Virus record (IMG/VR): IMGVR_UViG_3300034105_001793
Location: 1-43,346 of that record
From: a virus
Strand: one strand, 5' to 3'
Length of the DNA stretch: 43,346 nucleotides
Shown in pieces: positions 7,579 through 14,647 of this stretch (the first letter of the stretch is position 1; every line of letters starts with the position of its first letter). Position numbers and translations under genes: made by a program. The notes beneath the pieces were generated by a model. The model saw only the letters and a list, made by a program, of their open reading frames with translations, was not told where the DNA came from and searched no databases.

Positions 7579-7860
7579 ATGACAGAAGATAACCCACAGC
7601 AGTCATTTTTATGCTCAAGTGCTGATTGGTCAATTGTAGTTGATAATGCTGATTCATTTGAAAGCGCAGCGTCGAGAGCGCTTGAGCAACTTCTTGAATC
7701 GGATGGAGATAAATTCTCTGTTGGAGCGGTTATTTCTGTGATTCCAATCAAAAAGTCCCTTTCGGAGACTAGACTGATTTATGCTCCAGCTGTTTTGGCA
7801 GATATCGGTATGCACAAATATGCAGCTGAGTTAATTAAACATATTGATCAAGATGAATGA
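7579..7860 (+). CDS. Small acidic protein of unknown function
   Basis: The 93-residue product has no motif I recognise. It is acidic in its first half (SFESAASRALEQLLESDGDKF) and could form an alpha/beta fold, with a predicted strand VGAVISVIPI followed by a helix near the C-terminus. It is the first gene of the rightward block, directly behind a sigma70-type promoter, and precedes dUTPase, dNMP kinase, a sigma-like factor and SSB, so it is probably expressed early. The ATG lies 9 nt from the -10 box and has no ribosome binding site. Its end overlaps the dUTPase start by 8 nt, indicating translational coupling. It may be a small host-takeover or regulatory protein, but nothing in the sequence proves this. 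Confidence 0.7.
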   Translation: MTEDNPQQSFLCSSADWSIVVDNADSFESAASRALEQLLESDGDKFSVGAVISVIPIKKSLSETRLIYAPAVLADIGMHKYAAELIKHIDQDE

Positions 7861-8350
7861 ACTAAATACAAACTCGTTAAAGAATATCATTTTACCAGCA
7901 CATATTGGTGACGCTGGCTATGATGTTATTGCCGCTTCAGACCCAGTTATCGTTGGGAAAACACAACTCGCTGTATATTACAGTTCTATTGATTATATAG
8001 AGTACGATACTGAACTTGTGATTGCCCCAGAATCTAAATTCCATACTTATGCTTTTCCAAGGTCTTCCATCTCGAAAACTAACTTGGTTATGGCAAATAG
8101 TATTGGGTTAATTGATAATGGATATAGAGGAACTATTAAGTTCAGATTCAAGTATCTTCCACAGCCAGAAGATTATATTATCGGTCACGGAGGATTACTT
8201 ATTCAGATTAATGAATCGAAGATCTACAAGAAAGGCGATAAGATTGGCCAATTAGTTTTCTCTGAAACGTTGAGTCCAAATCTTAATCTTGTAGAATCTT
8301 TTGAAGACACAACTAGAAACAGCGGAGGCTTTGGAAGTACAGGACTGTGA
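7853..8350 (+). CDS. dut: dUTP diphosphatase (dUTPase)
   Basis: The enzyme hydrolyses dUTP to dUMP and pyrophosphate, preventing uracil incorporation and feeding dTMP synthesis. All five motifs of trimeric dUTPases are visible, numbered from the ATG at 7853: motif 1 DAGYDV (20-25); motif 2 PRSS (69-72, with Ser in place of the usual Gly); motif 3 GLIDNGYRG (85-93, catalytic D88 and stacking Y91); motif 4 GDKIGQLVF (128-136); and the C-terminal Gly-rich motif 5 RNSGGFGSTG (155-164). The 165-residue length is normal with a small insertion before motif 2. A TTG at 7844 extends the frame by three codons, but the ATG overlapping the previous stop (ATGAATGA) is preferred. Confidence 0.92.
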   Translation: MNELNTNSLKNIILPAHIGDAGYDVIAASDPVIVGKTQLAVYYSSIDYIEYDTELVIAPESKFHTYAFPRSSISKTNLVMANSIGLIDNGYRGTIKFRFKYLPQPEDYIIGHGGLLIQINESKIYKKGDKIGQLVFSETLSPNLNLVESFEDTTRNSGGFGSTGL

Positions 8351-8934
8351 AAATTATAGGAATTTCTGGTGCCGCAAGAAGTGGCAAAGACACATTTGCT
8401 GATTGTTTAATCGAAGTTCTTAATGCTCGCGGAATTAAGGCTAAAAAGTTTTCTTTTGCAAATCAGCTAAAAGAAGAAGTAAAAGACTTTCTCCAATCTA
8501 CAATTGGGATTGACGCTTTTACTCAAGATGATGAGGAAAAAAAGATTATTCGTCCACTTCTGGTTACATGGGGAACTGAAGTCCGCAGAAAAATCAATCC
8601 TAATATTTGGATCGAGCATGTTGAATCTGTTTTGGAAGATGATTGTGTCAACATCATAACCGACGTTCGATTCACCAATGAAATGGAATGGCTTAAAGAT
8701 AAGTCTGGATATTCTGTTTTCATCAATAGAGTACTGAAAGATGGAAGTTTTGTTGAGCCAGCCAACCAAACAGAATCAGAAAATAATTCCGTACTGATTA
8801 ATCTTTGCGACTTCCAACTTTCTTGGTCAACTGTAGACAACTTGGACATACTAGTTGCTGTCGCTTATGAAACCCTTCACAATATTGTTCCACAAGAGGA
8901 AATTGAATCATGGACTCAGATTTGTCGCTTATAA
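8347..8934 (+). CDS. Deoxynucleoside monophosphate kinase-like protein
   Basis: This 195-residue P-loop protein phosphorylates deoxynucleoside monophosphates towards dNTPs if it acts like T4 gene 1 kinase. The Walker A loop is GAARSGKDT (residues 8-16), the variant with Asp after Lys seen in phage dNMP kinases. IITDVRFTNEMEWL at about residues 97-110 carries the D-V-R-F/Y-x-N-E motif typical of that family's substrate region. The start is a GTG overlapping the dUTPase stop (GTGA), and its end overlaps the next gene by 25 nt. With ribonucleotide reductase and dUTPase nearby it completes a nucleotide-supply set. Thymidylate synthase and kinase are not in the window. Confidence 0.85.
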   Translation: MKIIGISGAARSGKDTFADCLIEVLNARGIKAKKFSFANQLKEEVKDFLQSTIGIDAFTQDDEEKKIIRPLLVTWGTEVRRKINPNIWIEHVESVLEDDCVNIITDVRFTNEMEWLKDKSGYSVFINRVLKDGSFVEPANQTESENNSVLINLCDFQLSWSTVDNLDILVAVAYETLHNIVPQEEIESWTQICRL

Positions 8935-9479
8935 ATAAAATCAAAGAGGAGAATGATAGCAAAAGCCTCACTGAGCTTATCAATCGTCATTCTGGAATTT
9001 ACATGGACATAGTCAACAAGACTGTTTCTGATTCATGCTCTTTCGTAAATAAAAATGATATTTTAAAAGATAAAGATTATTCCATATACTCTGCTGCTTT
9101 AAAATACAAGTCTGATAAAAATACCAAGTTCCCGACTTATCTAGCAAACGAAACTCGTTGGAAGTGTCTTAATATTTATAATAAAAATAAAAAAATGATT
9201 GAGGAGCCTCTCGACGATTCTTTAAAAGAAAAATCAAGTCGAGAAGATTTTCTTTCCGACATTCAAGCAAAAGAAACAATTAAAAATATCTTGGATATGG
9301 CGAATAAACATTCTGATCCAAGAGTCAAAAAAATTATTGACATGAGGTATTCTTTCGGCTATAATAAAGCCTGCTCTTGGAGAGAAATTTCTAAAGAGCT
9401 GGGTATGAGTATTCAAGGATGCATTGATATTCATAACAAATTCATTAATAAAGTAAAACAGGAAATTAAAAATGTATAA
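8910..9479 (+). CDS. Sigma-70-like RNA polymerase sigma factor (early block)
   Basis: The 189-residue product has the two-domain layout of small sigma factors. Residues about 50-95 (DKDYSIYSAALKYKSD ... FPTYLANETRWKCLNIY) resemble sigma region 2, where a K-F-x-T-Y-L stretch precedes the -10 recognition helix. Residues about 142-186 contain a helix-turn-helix (SWREISKELGMS ... IHNKFINKVK) resembling region 4. It is encoded among replication genes behind a host-type promoter, which would suit a factor that redirects host RNA polymerase to later phage promoters. Its start overlaps the kinase gene by 25 nt and its end overlaps ssb by 8 nt. Similarity is by pattern only; an anti-sigma role is possible but less likely. 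Confidence 0.6.
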   Translation: MDSDLSLINKIKEENDSKSLTELINRHSGIYMDIVNKTVSDSCSFVNKNDILKDKDYSIYSAALKYKSDKNTKFPTYLANETRWKCLNIYNKNKKMIEEPLDDSLKEKSSREDFLSDIQAKETIKNILDMANKHSDPRVKKIIDMRYSFGYNKACSWREISKELGMSIQGCIDIHNKFINKVKQEIKNV

Positions 9480-9870
9480 CACAATTATTGCAATCGGTCA
9501 TCTTGTCAAAGATCCAGAAACTCGTACAACTTCTACTGGAAAGGCTATTTGCACTTTCCGAATTTGTATCTCGGAAAGCCAAGCTAAGAACAAGTGTTTC
9601 ATCGACGTTGAAACTTGGGAGCGCACTGCTGAAGTTTGCCAAAAGTATCTAGCCAAGGGGCGAGAAGCTATGATTGAAGGAGAACTTAGCACTTCAAGCT
9701 GGACTGGTAAAGATGGAAATCCTCAGAGCAAGAATTTCATCAGAGCTACCAAGGTTAAGTTCCTTGGTGGTGGTCAGAAGAATGATGCAGCTAAAGACGA
9801 TTCAAATACATCAAGCAAGCAGGTTTCAGAATCTAGCAATGATTCAGAAGATGAAGATATTCCTTTCTGA
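9472..9870 (+). CDS. ssb: Single-stranded DNA-binding protein
   Basis: The protein coats ssDNA during phage replication. The N-terminal OB-fold (about residues 1-100) begins MYNTIIAIGHLVKDPETRTT and continues through CTFRICIS, FIDVETWERTAEVCQKYLAKG and MIEGELSTSSW, all in the bacterial SSB order. A Ser/Asp-rich linker leads to an acidic tip ending DEDIPF, which matches the bacterial partner-recruitment tail (DDDIPF), so it probably docks host or phage replication proteins. At 132 residues it is compact. It overlaps the sigma-like gene by 8 nt and touches the next gene (TGATG junction). Confidence 0.95.
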   Translation: MYNTIIAIGHLVKDPETRTTSTGKAICTFRICISESQAKNKCFIDVETWERTAEVCQKYLAKGREAMIEGELSTSSWTGKDGNPQSKNFIRATKVKFLGGGQKNDAAKDDSNTSSKQVSESSNDSEDEDIPF

Positions 9871-10943
9871 TGAAAACTTTATTAGTTGAAGCCCCAATTA
9901 ACTCCCTGAGTTTTGGCAATGTTTCTTATAATATTCTTCGTGAATTATCGAAAAGGAATATTGAAGTCGGTTTAATTCCAACTGGGAATGTAGACGTATC
10001 CGCTTACAAGGCGGATGCGTCCTTTTCTTCTTGGATTAAAGAATCAATTAATAAAAGCTGGGACATCGTAGCGTCTAAAGCTCCTAGCTTTAAATTGTGG
10101 CATTTGAATGGAGCATTAGATCGCAAGTCTCACAAGCAAAATCTACTAACTTTCTACGAAAGTAGCGAACCTACATTTCAGGAAGTTTCAACGTGCAAAT
10201 CTCAAGATCGCACCTTGTTTAGCTCTACTTATGCCAAAGATCTTTTTGAATCAGCTGGATGTGGTAATTGCAGCTTTGTTCCAATGGGATTTGATCAAGA
10301 CTTCTTTAAAACTGGTAAAAAGTATTTAGAAGGAGTTGTTCACTTCGGATTGATGGGCAAGTTCGAAAAGCGAAAGCATACGGAGAAGATTATTCGTGCA
10401 TGGCTTAAAAAGTACGGCAACGACAATCGATATCAATTATCGTGCTGCGTGACAAATCCATTCTTCAAGCCAGAACAAATGCAAGCTGTTATTGCTTCTG
10501 TTTTGGAAGGAAAGAGATATACTAATATTAACTTCCTTCCATATCTAAAGACCAACTCTGAAGTTAACGAGTTCTTAAATGCCATTGACATCGACTTGAC
10601 TGGATTAAGTGGTGCAGAAGGCTGGGATTTGCCGAGCTTCAACGCTACGTGTCTTGGCAAGTGGAGCATCGTCTTGAATGCTACGTCTCATAAAGACTGG
10701 GCAAATGATCAGAACTCGATATTAATCGAACCGTCTGGACAAGAACCTATCTATGATTCGTTTTTCTTTTCAGAGGGTTCTGGATATAATCAAGGCAACA
10801 TGTTTTCTTGGAATGAAGATGATGTCATTGCGGCGATGCAAACAGCAGTTTCTAAAGTGTCTTCGGTGAATAACAATGGTATCGAATTGGGTAAAAAATT
10901 AACCTATGCAAATACCGTTGATCGCATTCTAGAAAGCTTTTAA
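9870..10943 (+). CDS. Family 4-like (GT-B) glycosyltransferase
   Basis: The 357-residue product fits the GT4 ('group 1') two-domain fold. The N-terminal part (MKTLLVEAPINSLSFGNVSYN) resembles the acceptor domain with its Gly loop. FVPMGFDQDFF is the 'P-x-G-x-D' hinge segment. VHFGLMGKFEKRKHTEKII is the start of the donor domain with the conserved R-K stretch. LSGAEGWDLPSFNATCLGK corresponds to the E-x-x-G/S-x-P-x(2-3)-E/A nucleotide-sugar-binding region. No membrane segment is seen. It is co-transcribed with SSB, away from the other glycosyltransferase-like genes, so it may act early, for instance on DNA or a host target. The acceptor is unknown. Confidence 0.75.
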   Translation: MKTLLVEAPINSLSFGNVSYNILRELSKRNIEVGLIPTGNVDVSAYKADASFSSWIKESINKSWDIVASKAPSFKLWHLNGALDRKSHKQNLLTFYESSEPTFQEVSTCKSQDRTLFSSTYAKDLFESAGCGNCSFVPMGFDQDFFKTGKKYLEGVVHFGLMGKFEKRKHTEKIIRAWLKKYGNDNRYQLSCCVTNPFFKPEQMQAVIASVLEGKRYTNINFLPYLKTNSEVNEFLNAIDIDLTGLSGAEGWDLPSFNATCLGKWSIVLNATSHKDWANDQNSILIEPSGQEPIYDSFFFSEGSGYNQGNMFSWNEDDVIAAMQTAVSKVSSVNNNGIELGKKLTYANTVDRILESF

Positions 10944-10947
10944 ACAT

Positions 10948-11343
10948 ATGGCAATCTACATATATCATAATACTGCCACCGACGAATATTCTGAAGTTTT
11001 TCAGGGTATGAATGATCTTCATGTTTATTCTGGAATCAACGGTGACGAAGATTCGTGGAAGCGTGTTTTTACTGTTCCAAATGCTTCTATTGATTCTCAT
11101 GTAGATCCATTTAGCTCTAAACAGTTCGTAGATAAGACTCAGAACAAGAAGGGTACCTACGGTGATCTTCTTGATAGAAGTGCTGAGATGAGTGATAAGA
11201 GAGCCTCCTTGGCTGGAGGCAAAGATCCCGTTAAAGAAAAGTATTTCACTGATTACTCTGCGAAACGTAGAGGAGCTAAGCACCCAGATCAAATGAAAAC
11301 ATTTGAAAACAGTAAAATAAAAGTAGACTTCGGAAAGAAGTAA
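10948..11343 (+). CDS. FmdB-like protein that has lost its zinc cysteines
   Basis: The 131-residue protein starts MAIYIYHNTATDEYSEVFQGM, which resembles the opening of FmdB-type zinc-ribbon proteins (short M-P-x-Y-x-Y strand, then an acidic strand), but it contains no cysteine, so no zinc site remains. The middle (VFTVPNASIDSHVDPFSSKQFVDKTQNKKGT) and the basic tail (KRRGAKHPDQMK) resemble small uncharacterised phage proteins as I recall them. It is the last gene of the rightward early block and ends 6 nt before a terminator hairpin. Its function is unknown. The FmdB relation is a moderate guess based on the first 25 residues. Confidence 0.5.
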   Translation: MAIYIYHNTATDEYSEVFQGMNDLHVYSGINGDEDSWKRVFTVPNASIDSHVDPFSSKQFVDKTQNKKGTYGDLLDRSAEMSDKRASLAGGKDPVKEKYFTDYSAKRRGAKHPDQMKTFENSKIKVDFGKK

Positions 11344-11349
11344 ACGTAG

Positions 11350-11369
11350 GCTGCATTGAAAAATGCAGC
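11350..11369. terminator. Bidirectional rho-independent terminator
   Basis: GCTGCATT (11350-11357), a GAAA tetraloop and AATGCAGC (11362-11369) form a perfect 8-bp stem. It is followed by TTATTTGTTTTT on the plus strand and preceded by A/T-rich sequence on the other. It lies between the convergent early block and the tail block, so it can stop transcripts from both sides. Confidence 0.85.
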
Positions 11370-11669
11370 TTATTTGTTTTTAGCGTCTGCTTGTTTCTTT
11401 AATAGATTGATCGCATTGATCATGCTCGCAATTGCAGCGGCTATTTCTGGATTCTCAGAAGCTTTGCCCCAAATATTATCAACAATTAACACTTCTTTTG
11501 TATCTGCTGTTTTCTTCAAAGATTTATTGTAAGGCTTTAATTCTACAAGCGCTTTTCCAGATGATTCTGGATTTGGCATATCGATGATAATTCTACTCGC
11601 CCAAAATGATTCAAAAACTGTTTCTTGAGTTGCTGGGATAATGATTGGTTTTGTGTTTTCTATATACAT
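11370..11669 (-). CDS. Small hypothetical protein behind the fibre gene
   Basis: The likely start is the ATG at 11669 (MYIENTKPII), 5 nt after the fibre gene stop, giving 99 residues. A longer frame from a TTG at 11726 would run into the fibre gene and is not preferred. The protein has a beta-rich first half (IIIPATQETVF, ASRIIIDMP) and a helical C-terminus (EIAAAIASMINAINLLKK). No known domain is recognised. Position directly after the fibre gene and before the terminator suggests a small virion or fibre-associated protein or chaperone, by context only. Confidence 0.6.
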   Translation of the reverse strand: MYIENTKPIIIPATQETVFESFWASRIIIDMPNPESSGKALVELKPYNKSLKKTADTKEVLIVDNIWGKASENPEIAAAIASMINAINLLKKQADAKNK

Positions 11670-11674
11670 AAATA

Positions 11675-12493
11675 TTAAAAAGATTGTAAAAATGTTCTTC
11701 TCCATCCTCCAGTAGCTCCAGTGCAAACATATAATCCACTTCCGCTGATTCTTAACTCTCCCAGTTTACCAGCTTGAGATGATAAACCATTGAATGTTGG
11801 TAGTATTAAATTTACTTGCCCAGTGAATGATCCTGCACCAAAGATATTATTCGCAGCGTTGACTCCAAAATAATTTGAACCTTGCGCATATTCTCCAAAA
11901 GTATTAAATAATACACCACTTCCAAAAGAGTTCGAAGTCACAGGACTAACAGGATCTGCACCGTCGCCAAAACTATTAGTATTAGCGTCAAATCCAAAAA
12001 AATTCAAGAAAGATACCGATCCGAAAGAATTTGATGAAGTTGCGTCATTCCCGAAATAATTTGAAGCCGAAGAACCTCCAAAATAATTTGATCCTATGGT
12101 GTTGTAATTTCCAAAAGAATTACTCGGGCAATAATCTCCAAAAATATTAGTTGCTATAGCATACTCTCCAAAATAATTAGTCTCAGCATACTGTCCAAAA
12201 GAATTGAATGAAGTAACATTATCTCCAAAATAATTATTAAATGCATCAGATCCAAAACTATTTTCTACTGCATTATCTCCAAAAAAATTTGCTGGAGCTG
12301 AATTTCCAAAACTCACAGCAACTATATTATTGGTAAATGTCTTTACTCCAGCTATTGTTTGTGTGCCAGTTCTAGCAACAACATTAGCGCTGTTCCAATT
12401 GACTGCTGTATTATCACCCAATGTTATATTGGTGCCGCTTTGATTCAACAAATATCGAAACGTCGTATTAACTGGATTTGGACCTAAATTCAT
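11675..12493 (-). CDS. Tail fibre-type protein with tandem N-x-F-G repeats
   Basis: Residues 1-60 contain TGTQTIAGVKTFTNNI, a sequence type common at the start of phage fibre shafts. Residues 61-219 are a tandem array: one VSFG followed by 16 copies of N-[SYFIT]-F-G, mostly 9-10 residues apart (for example N78-G81, N87-G90, N106-G109). The last 50 residues (GELRISGSGLYVCTGATGG ... WRRTF) resemble the C-terminal module often found in phage fibre and appendage proteins. The regular spacing suggests a beta-helical or beta-roll shaft, probably trimeric; this is inference. A GTGTAA element ends 9 nt before the ATG. Probable role: host recognition or a tail-tip appendage. Confidence 0.7.
   Translation of the reverse strand: MNLGPNPVNTTFRYLLNQSGTNITLGDNTAVNWNSANVVARTGTQTIAGVKTFTNNIVAVSFGNSAPANFFGDNAVENSFGSDAFNNYFGDNVTSFNSFGQYAETNYFGEYAIATNIFGDYCPSNSFGNYNTIGSNYFGGSSASNYFGNDATSSNSFGSVSFLNFFGFDANTNSFGDGADPVSPVTSNSFGSGVLFNTFGEYAQGSNYFGVNAANNIFGAGSFTGQVNLILPTFNGLSSQAGKLGELRISGSGLYVCTGATGGWRRTFLQSF
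11837..12313 (-). repeat. Tandem N-x-F-G coding repeats in the fibre gene
   Basis: Each unit of 27-30 nt encodes N-x-F-G plus five or six variable residues. At DNA level CCAAAA(A/T/G)(A)ATT recurs throughout on the plus strand. Two spacings are longer, 11 residues (N125 to N136) and 15 residues (N173 to N188); the latter carries a Pro-rich insertion (DPVSPV). Such arrays can expand or contract by recombination. Confidence 0.85.
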
Positions 12494-12502
12494 TTCTTTT
12501 AT

Positions 12503-12508
12503 TTACAC
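12503..12508 (-). promoter_or_regulatory. GTGTAA promoter-like element upstream of the fibre gene
   Basis: On the minus strand this reads GAGGTGTAAATAAAAGAA followed by the ATG; the core ends 9 nt before the start codon. It sits in the 22-nt gap after the upstream tail-tube-like gene, so the fibre gene can be transcribed separately. A purine-rich AAAAGAA precedes the ATG, but no typical Shine-Dalgarno sequence is present. Confidence 0.6.
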
Positions 12509-12515
12509 CTCTGTT

Positions 12516-13703
12516 TTATAAATCACTCCAATTTACTGTTATATTTTGCCACAGACTGGTTATGCCGCTCCATATTCCGCTGTATGCGGCATTTCTTTTC
12601 ATTAGGAAACCTCCTGTTTCAGTAGCTTCAAAAGAAAAGTTGGCATTGAATTTTAATGTATCATTAACATTCATCGAATAATCTACACTTTCTAGTTTAG
12701 CATTTTGTATTTGATAGTAACCAGTAACCAGCTTTTTAGTATCGCAAAAAGCCACTTCAAAAGAATAACCAGATTCATTTGTAATAATTGATTGAAACTC
12801 TCCGCTGGAAATTCCAGACACCAAACACTGAATAGCGGCAGATCCATTCACTGGATATTCTAATTTTCTACCGTAAGCATAATTGCTTCCCAGTCCATAT
12901 AAGTTTGTTCTAGCTAAGTCTAAGTTTAAATTAAAACTCTGTAAAATAGGATTAGCGGCGGCACCTAAACCAACACCTCCAACTTGTAAATTTTGCAAAG
13001 AAAAGTTACTAGTATTAGGATTCACAACTGGAGCATTAAATTCATTTCGTCCTTCTGCATTGTTTGGGATGTATCCGTCAATCAATGATGAGTATAATCC
13101 ACTCAGATTTAAAAAACCAGATCCACTATTATTACCAGAAACACTGTTGATCGCTGGAATTGATACAATGCCTCTCGTTAGATTCTCAAATCTAACATTG
13201 GAAGCAGCAAATCCCATGCTAACAGTTGGTATTGCGTTGAGTGCAAAATCAACAGAGTAGCTATTCAAGAAACAATTGCCAAATGTGAACGCTTGTATTC
13301 CGCTAAAGTTTACAGATGTTGGATTAACTTTAAAGTTATCAAATCCTTCTTTTTGATCATCTGGGTTTACTATTATGTATATGTTTTGATCTCTGTTTTT
13401 TAAATCTTGCAAACACGGTTGATAAGACTGAGCCTCGGCTTTAAAACCAGCTAATATCTCATTGCTGCAATATGGATTTAAATAATAAGATAGATCTATA
13501 TTAGCTTCTGGAGCTTTAACTAAATTGTTGACAGCATATGATTGACTGCCTATCTGTTTTATTTTCTGATGCTCGCTTTTGATAGAAAAGCTACAGCTTT
13601 GAACCAATGGAAAAAGATTCGCAGCTTCTTCGCCAGTTTTCCAAGCTGGAAACTGTCCCATCGCTACAAATGCTGAGTTGCTTTTTAATACTTGTCGATT
13701 CAT
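12516..13703 (-). CDS. Tail-tube-like structural protein (paralog 1)
   Basis: The 395-residue product shares an ordered set of segments with the gene at 26841 and, more weakly, with those at 14644 and 42605. CSFSIKSEHQKIKQIG plus LSYYLNPYCSNEILAGF (about residues 36-85) matches YSFNVSRQDINQYG plus FSYYLTDGTNERALGF in the 26841 product. FGNCFLNSYSVDFALNAIPTVSMGF matches FLTDYTLDVAVGSLPTVSVSM. GLGSNYAYGRKLEYPVN matches RLGSRYPYSRLVDFPLN. The shared core is beta-rich, consistent with tail tube and tail-tip ring folds. It overlaps the gpM-like gene by 4 nt (ATGA). It is probably a distal tail or tail-tip ring protein rather than the main tube. Paralogy is seen directly; function is inferred from position. 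Confidence 0.65.
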   Translation of the reverse strand: MNRQVLKSNSAFVAMGQFPAWKTGEEAANLFPLVQSCSFSIKSEHQKIKQIGSQSYAVNNLVKAPEANIDLSYYLNPYCSNEILAGFKAEAQSYQPCLQDLKNRDQNIYIIVNPDDQKEGFDNFKVNPTSVNFSGIQAFTFGNCFLNSYSVDFALNAIPTVSMGFAASNVRFENLTRGIVSIPAINSVSGNNSGSGFLNLSGLYSSLIDGYIPNNAEGRNEFNAPVVNPNTSNFSLQNLQVGGVGLGAAANPILQSFNLNLDLARTNLYGLGSNYAYGRKLEYPVNGSAAIQCLVSGISSGEFQSIITNESGYSFEVAFCDTKKLVTGYYQIQNAKLESVDYSMNVNDTLKFNANFSFEATETGGFLMKRNAAYSGIWSGITSLWQNITVNWSDL

Positions 13704-14647
13704 GTTCCTGTAGGTATTATGCCCAATGGGTCTTCAATTAAATTAACTTCTATATTATGAGAATCCACAAAATTCCAAGAATGATTCCAAGTCGGACAGT
13801 AAAAAACTTTATCTCTGTTGTAAACAGAAGGAATGGAATGCAAGAATCTTCTATAGCCGCCTTTATTTTCTAAGAAGTGCATAATGGCTTTTGCTTCTTT
13901 GGTTGTTATGTTTGAAAACTTATACGATAGATTGATTGGAGCTAAATGCTTTCTATTCTTCATTCTTTGCGTGAATGAATTCTTGAACTCTATTTTATCC
14001 ACTTTTATAGCCACATCATTTTGCAATCCAATATCAGGTTCGAAGAAAAAAGCCTGAGTCCATTTACTTGATGCACCAGTGGGACCATCTACACCGATAG
14101 AAGCAGATGTGTGATCTCCAGAACAATAATAATAGTTGTTTAGTTTATTTTGACTTATGCCACTGTAAACAATGTCGTATTTTTTATAGCTATATCCAGC
14201 GGACCATGTTTGAAGTGGAGAATTTATAAATGTCATTCCAGACCAATTAAAAAGAGTCGGCGCTTGATTTACATCAATAGATACCGCCACTTCATAGTGG
14301 TTTTTGTTTATGTGATTAACGGCATAGTTATCAGTTACCCCGCTGATTGGTTTATAAAAATTGGAAGCATCTGTAAATCCATACAAGTTGCAGCCTGATT
14401 GACTTTCAATAAAGTCTACCAGTTTTTGAGATCCTGTTTGATCAAGATCAAATCTCAACTCGAACTTAGCATCCAAGCTGTTTATTGATAATGGAATCAA
14501 GTTATAATAACCATCTACTGTTTCATAAACATTAGCTTTCGAAGAAAAGTTTACTCTTGATCCATAAACTGGAGTATAAAATAAACCAGTTAATCTATCT
14601 CCGCTGGCAATATCAATATTATTGCTTCTATCGTAGAATGTGTTCAT
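13700..14647 (-). CDS. Minor tail protein, lambda gpM-like, internally duplicated
   Basis: The 315-residue protein seems to contain two related halves. The first has LDAKFELRFDLDQTGSQKLV, then FIESQSGCNLYGF, then NKNHYEVAVSID (about residues 55-130). The second has LAPINLSYKFSNITTKEAKA, then HFLENKGGYRRFL, then DSHNIEVNLIED (about residues 235-308). The order (strand, helix ending F-[IL]-E-x-[QRK]-x-G, CPTWNHSW, final strand) resembles phage minor tail protein M of lambda-like phages, which joins the tail tip to the tube. It overlaps both neighbours by 4 nt. The fold call is moderate; the duplication is visible in the sequence. Confidence 0.6.
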   Translation of the reverse strand: MNTFYDRSNNIDIASGDRLTGLFYTPVYGSRVNFSSKANVYETVDGYYNLIPLSINSLDAKFELRFDLDQTGSQKLVDFIESQSGCNLYGFTDASNFYKPISGVTDNYAVNHINKNHYEVAVSIDVNQAPTLFNWSGMTFINSPLQTWSAGYSYKKYDIVYSGISQNKLNNYYYCSGDHTSASIGVDGPTGASSKWTQAFFFEPDIGLQNDVAIKVDKIEFKNSFTQRMKNRKHLAPINLSYKFSNITTKEAKAIMHFLENKGGYRRFLHSIPSVYNRDKVFYCPTWNHSWNFVDSHNIEVNLIEDPLGIIPTGT

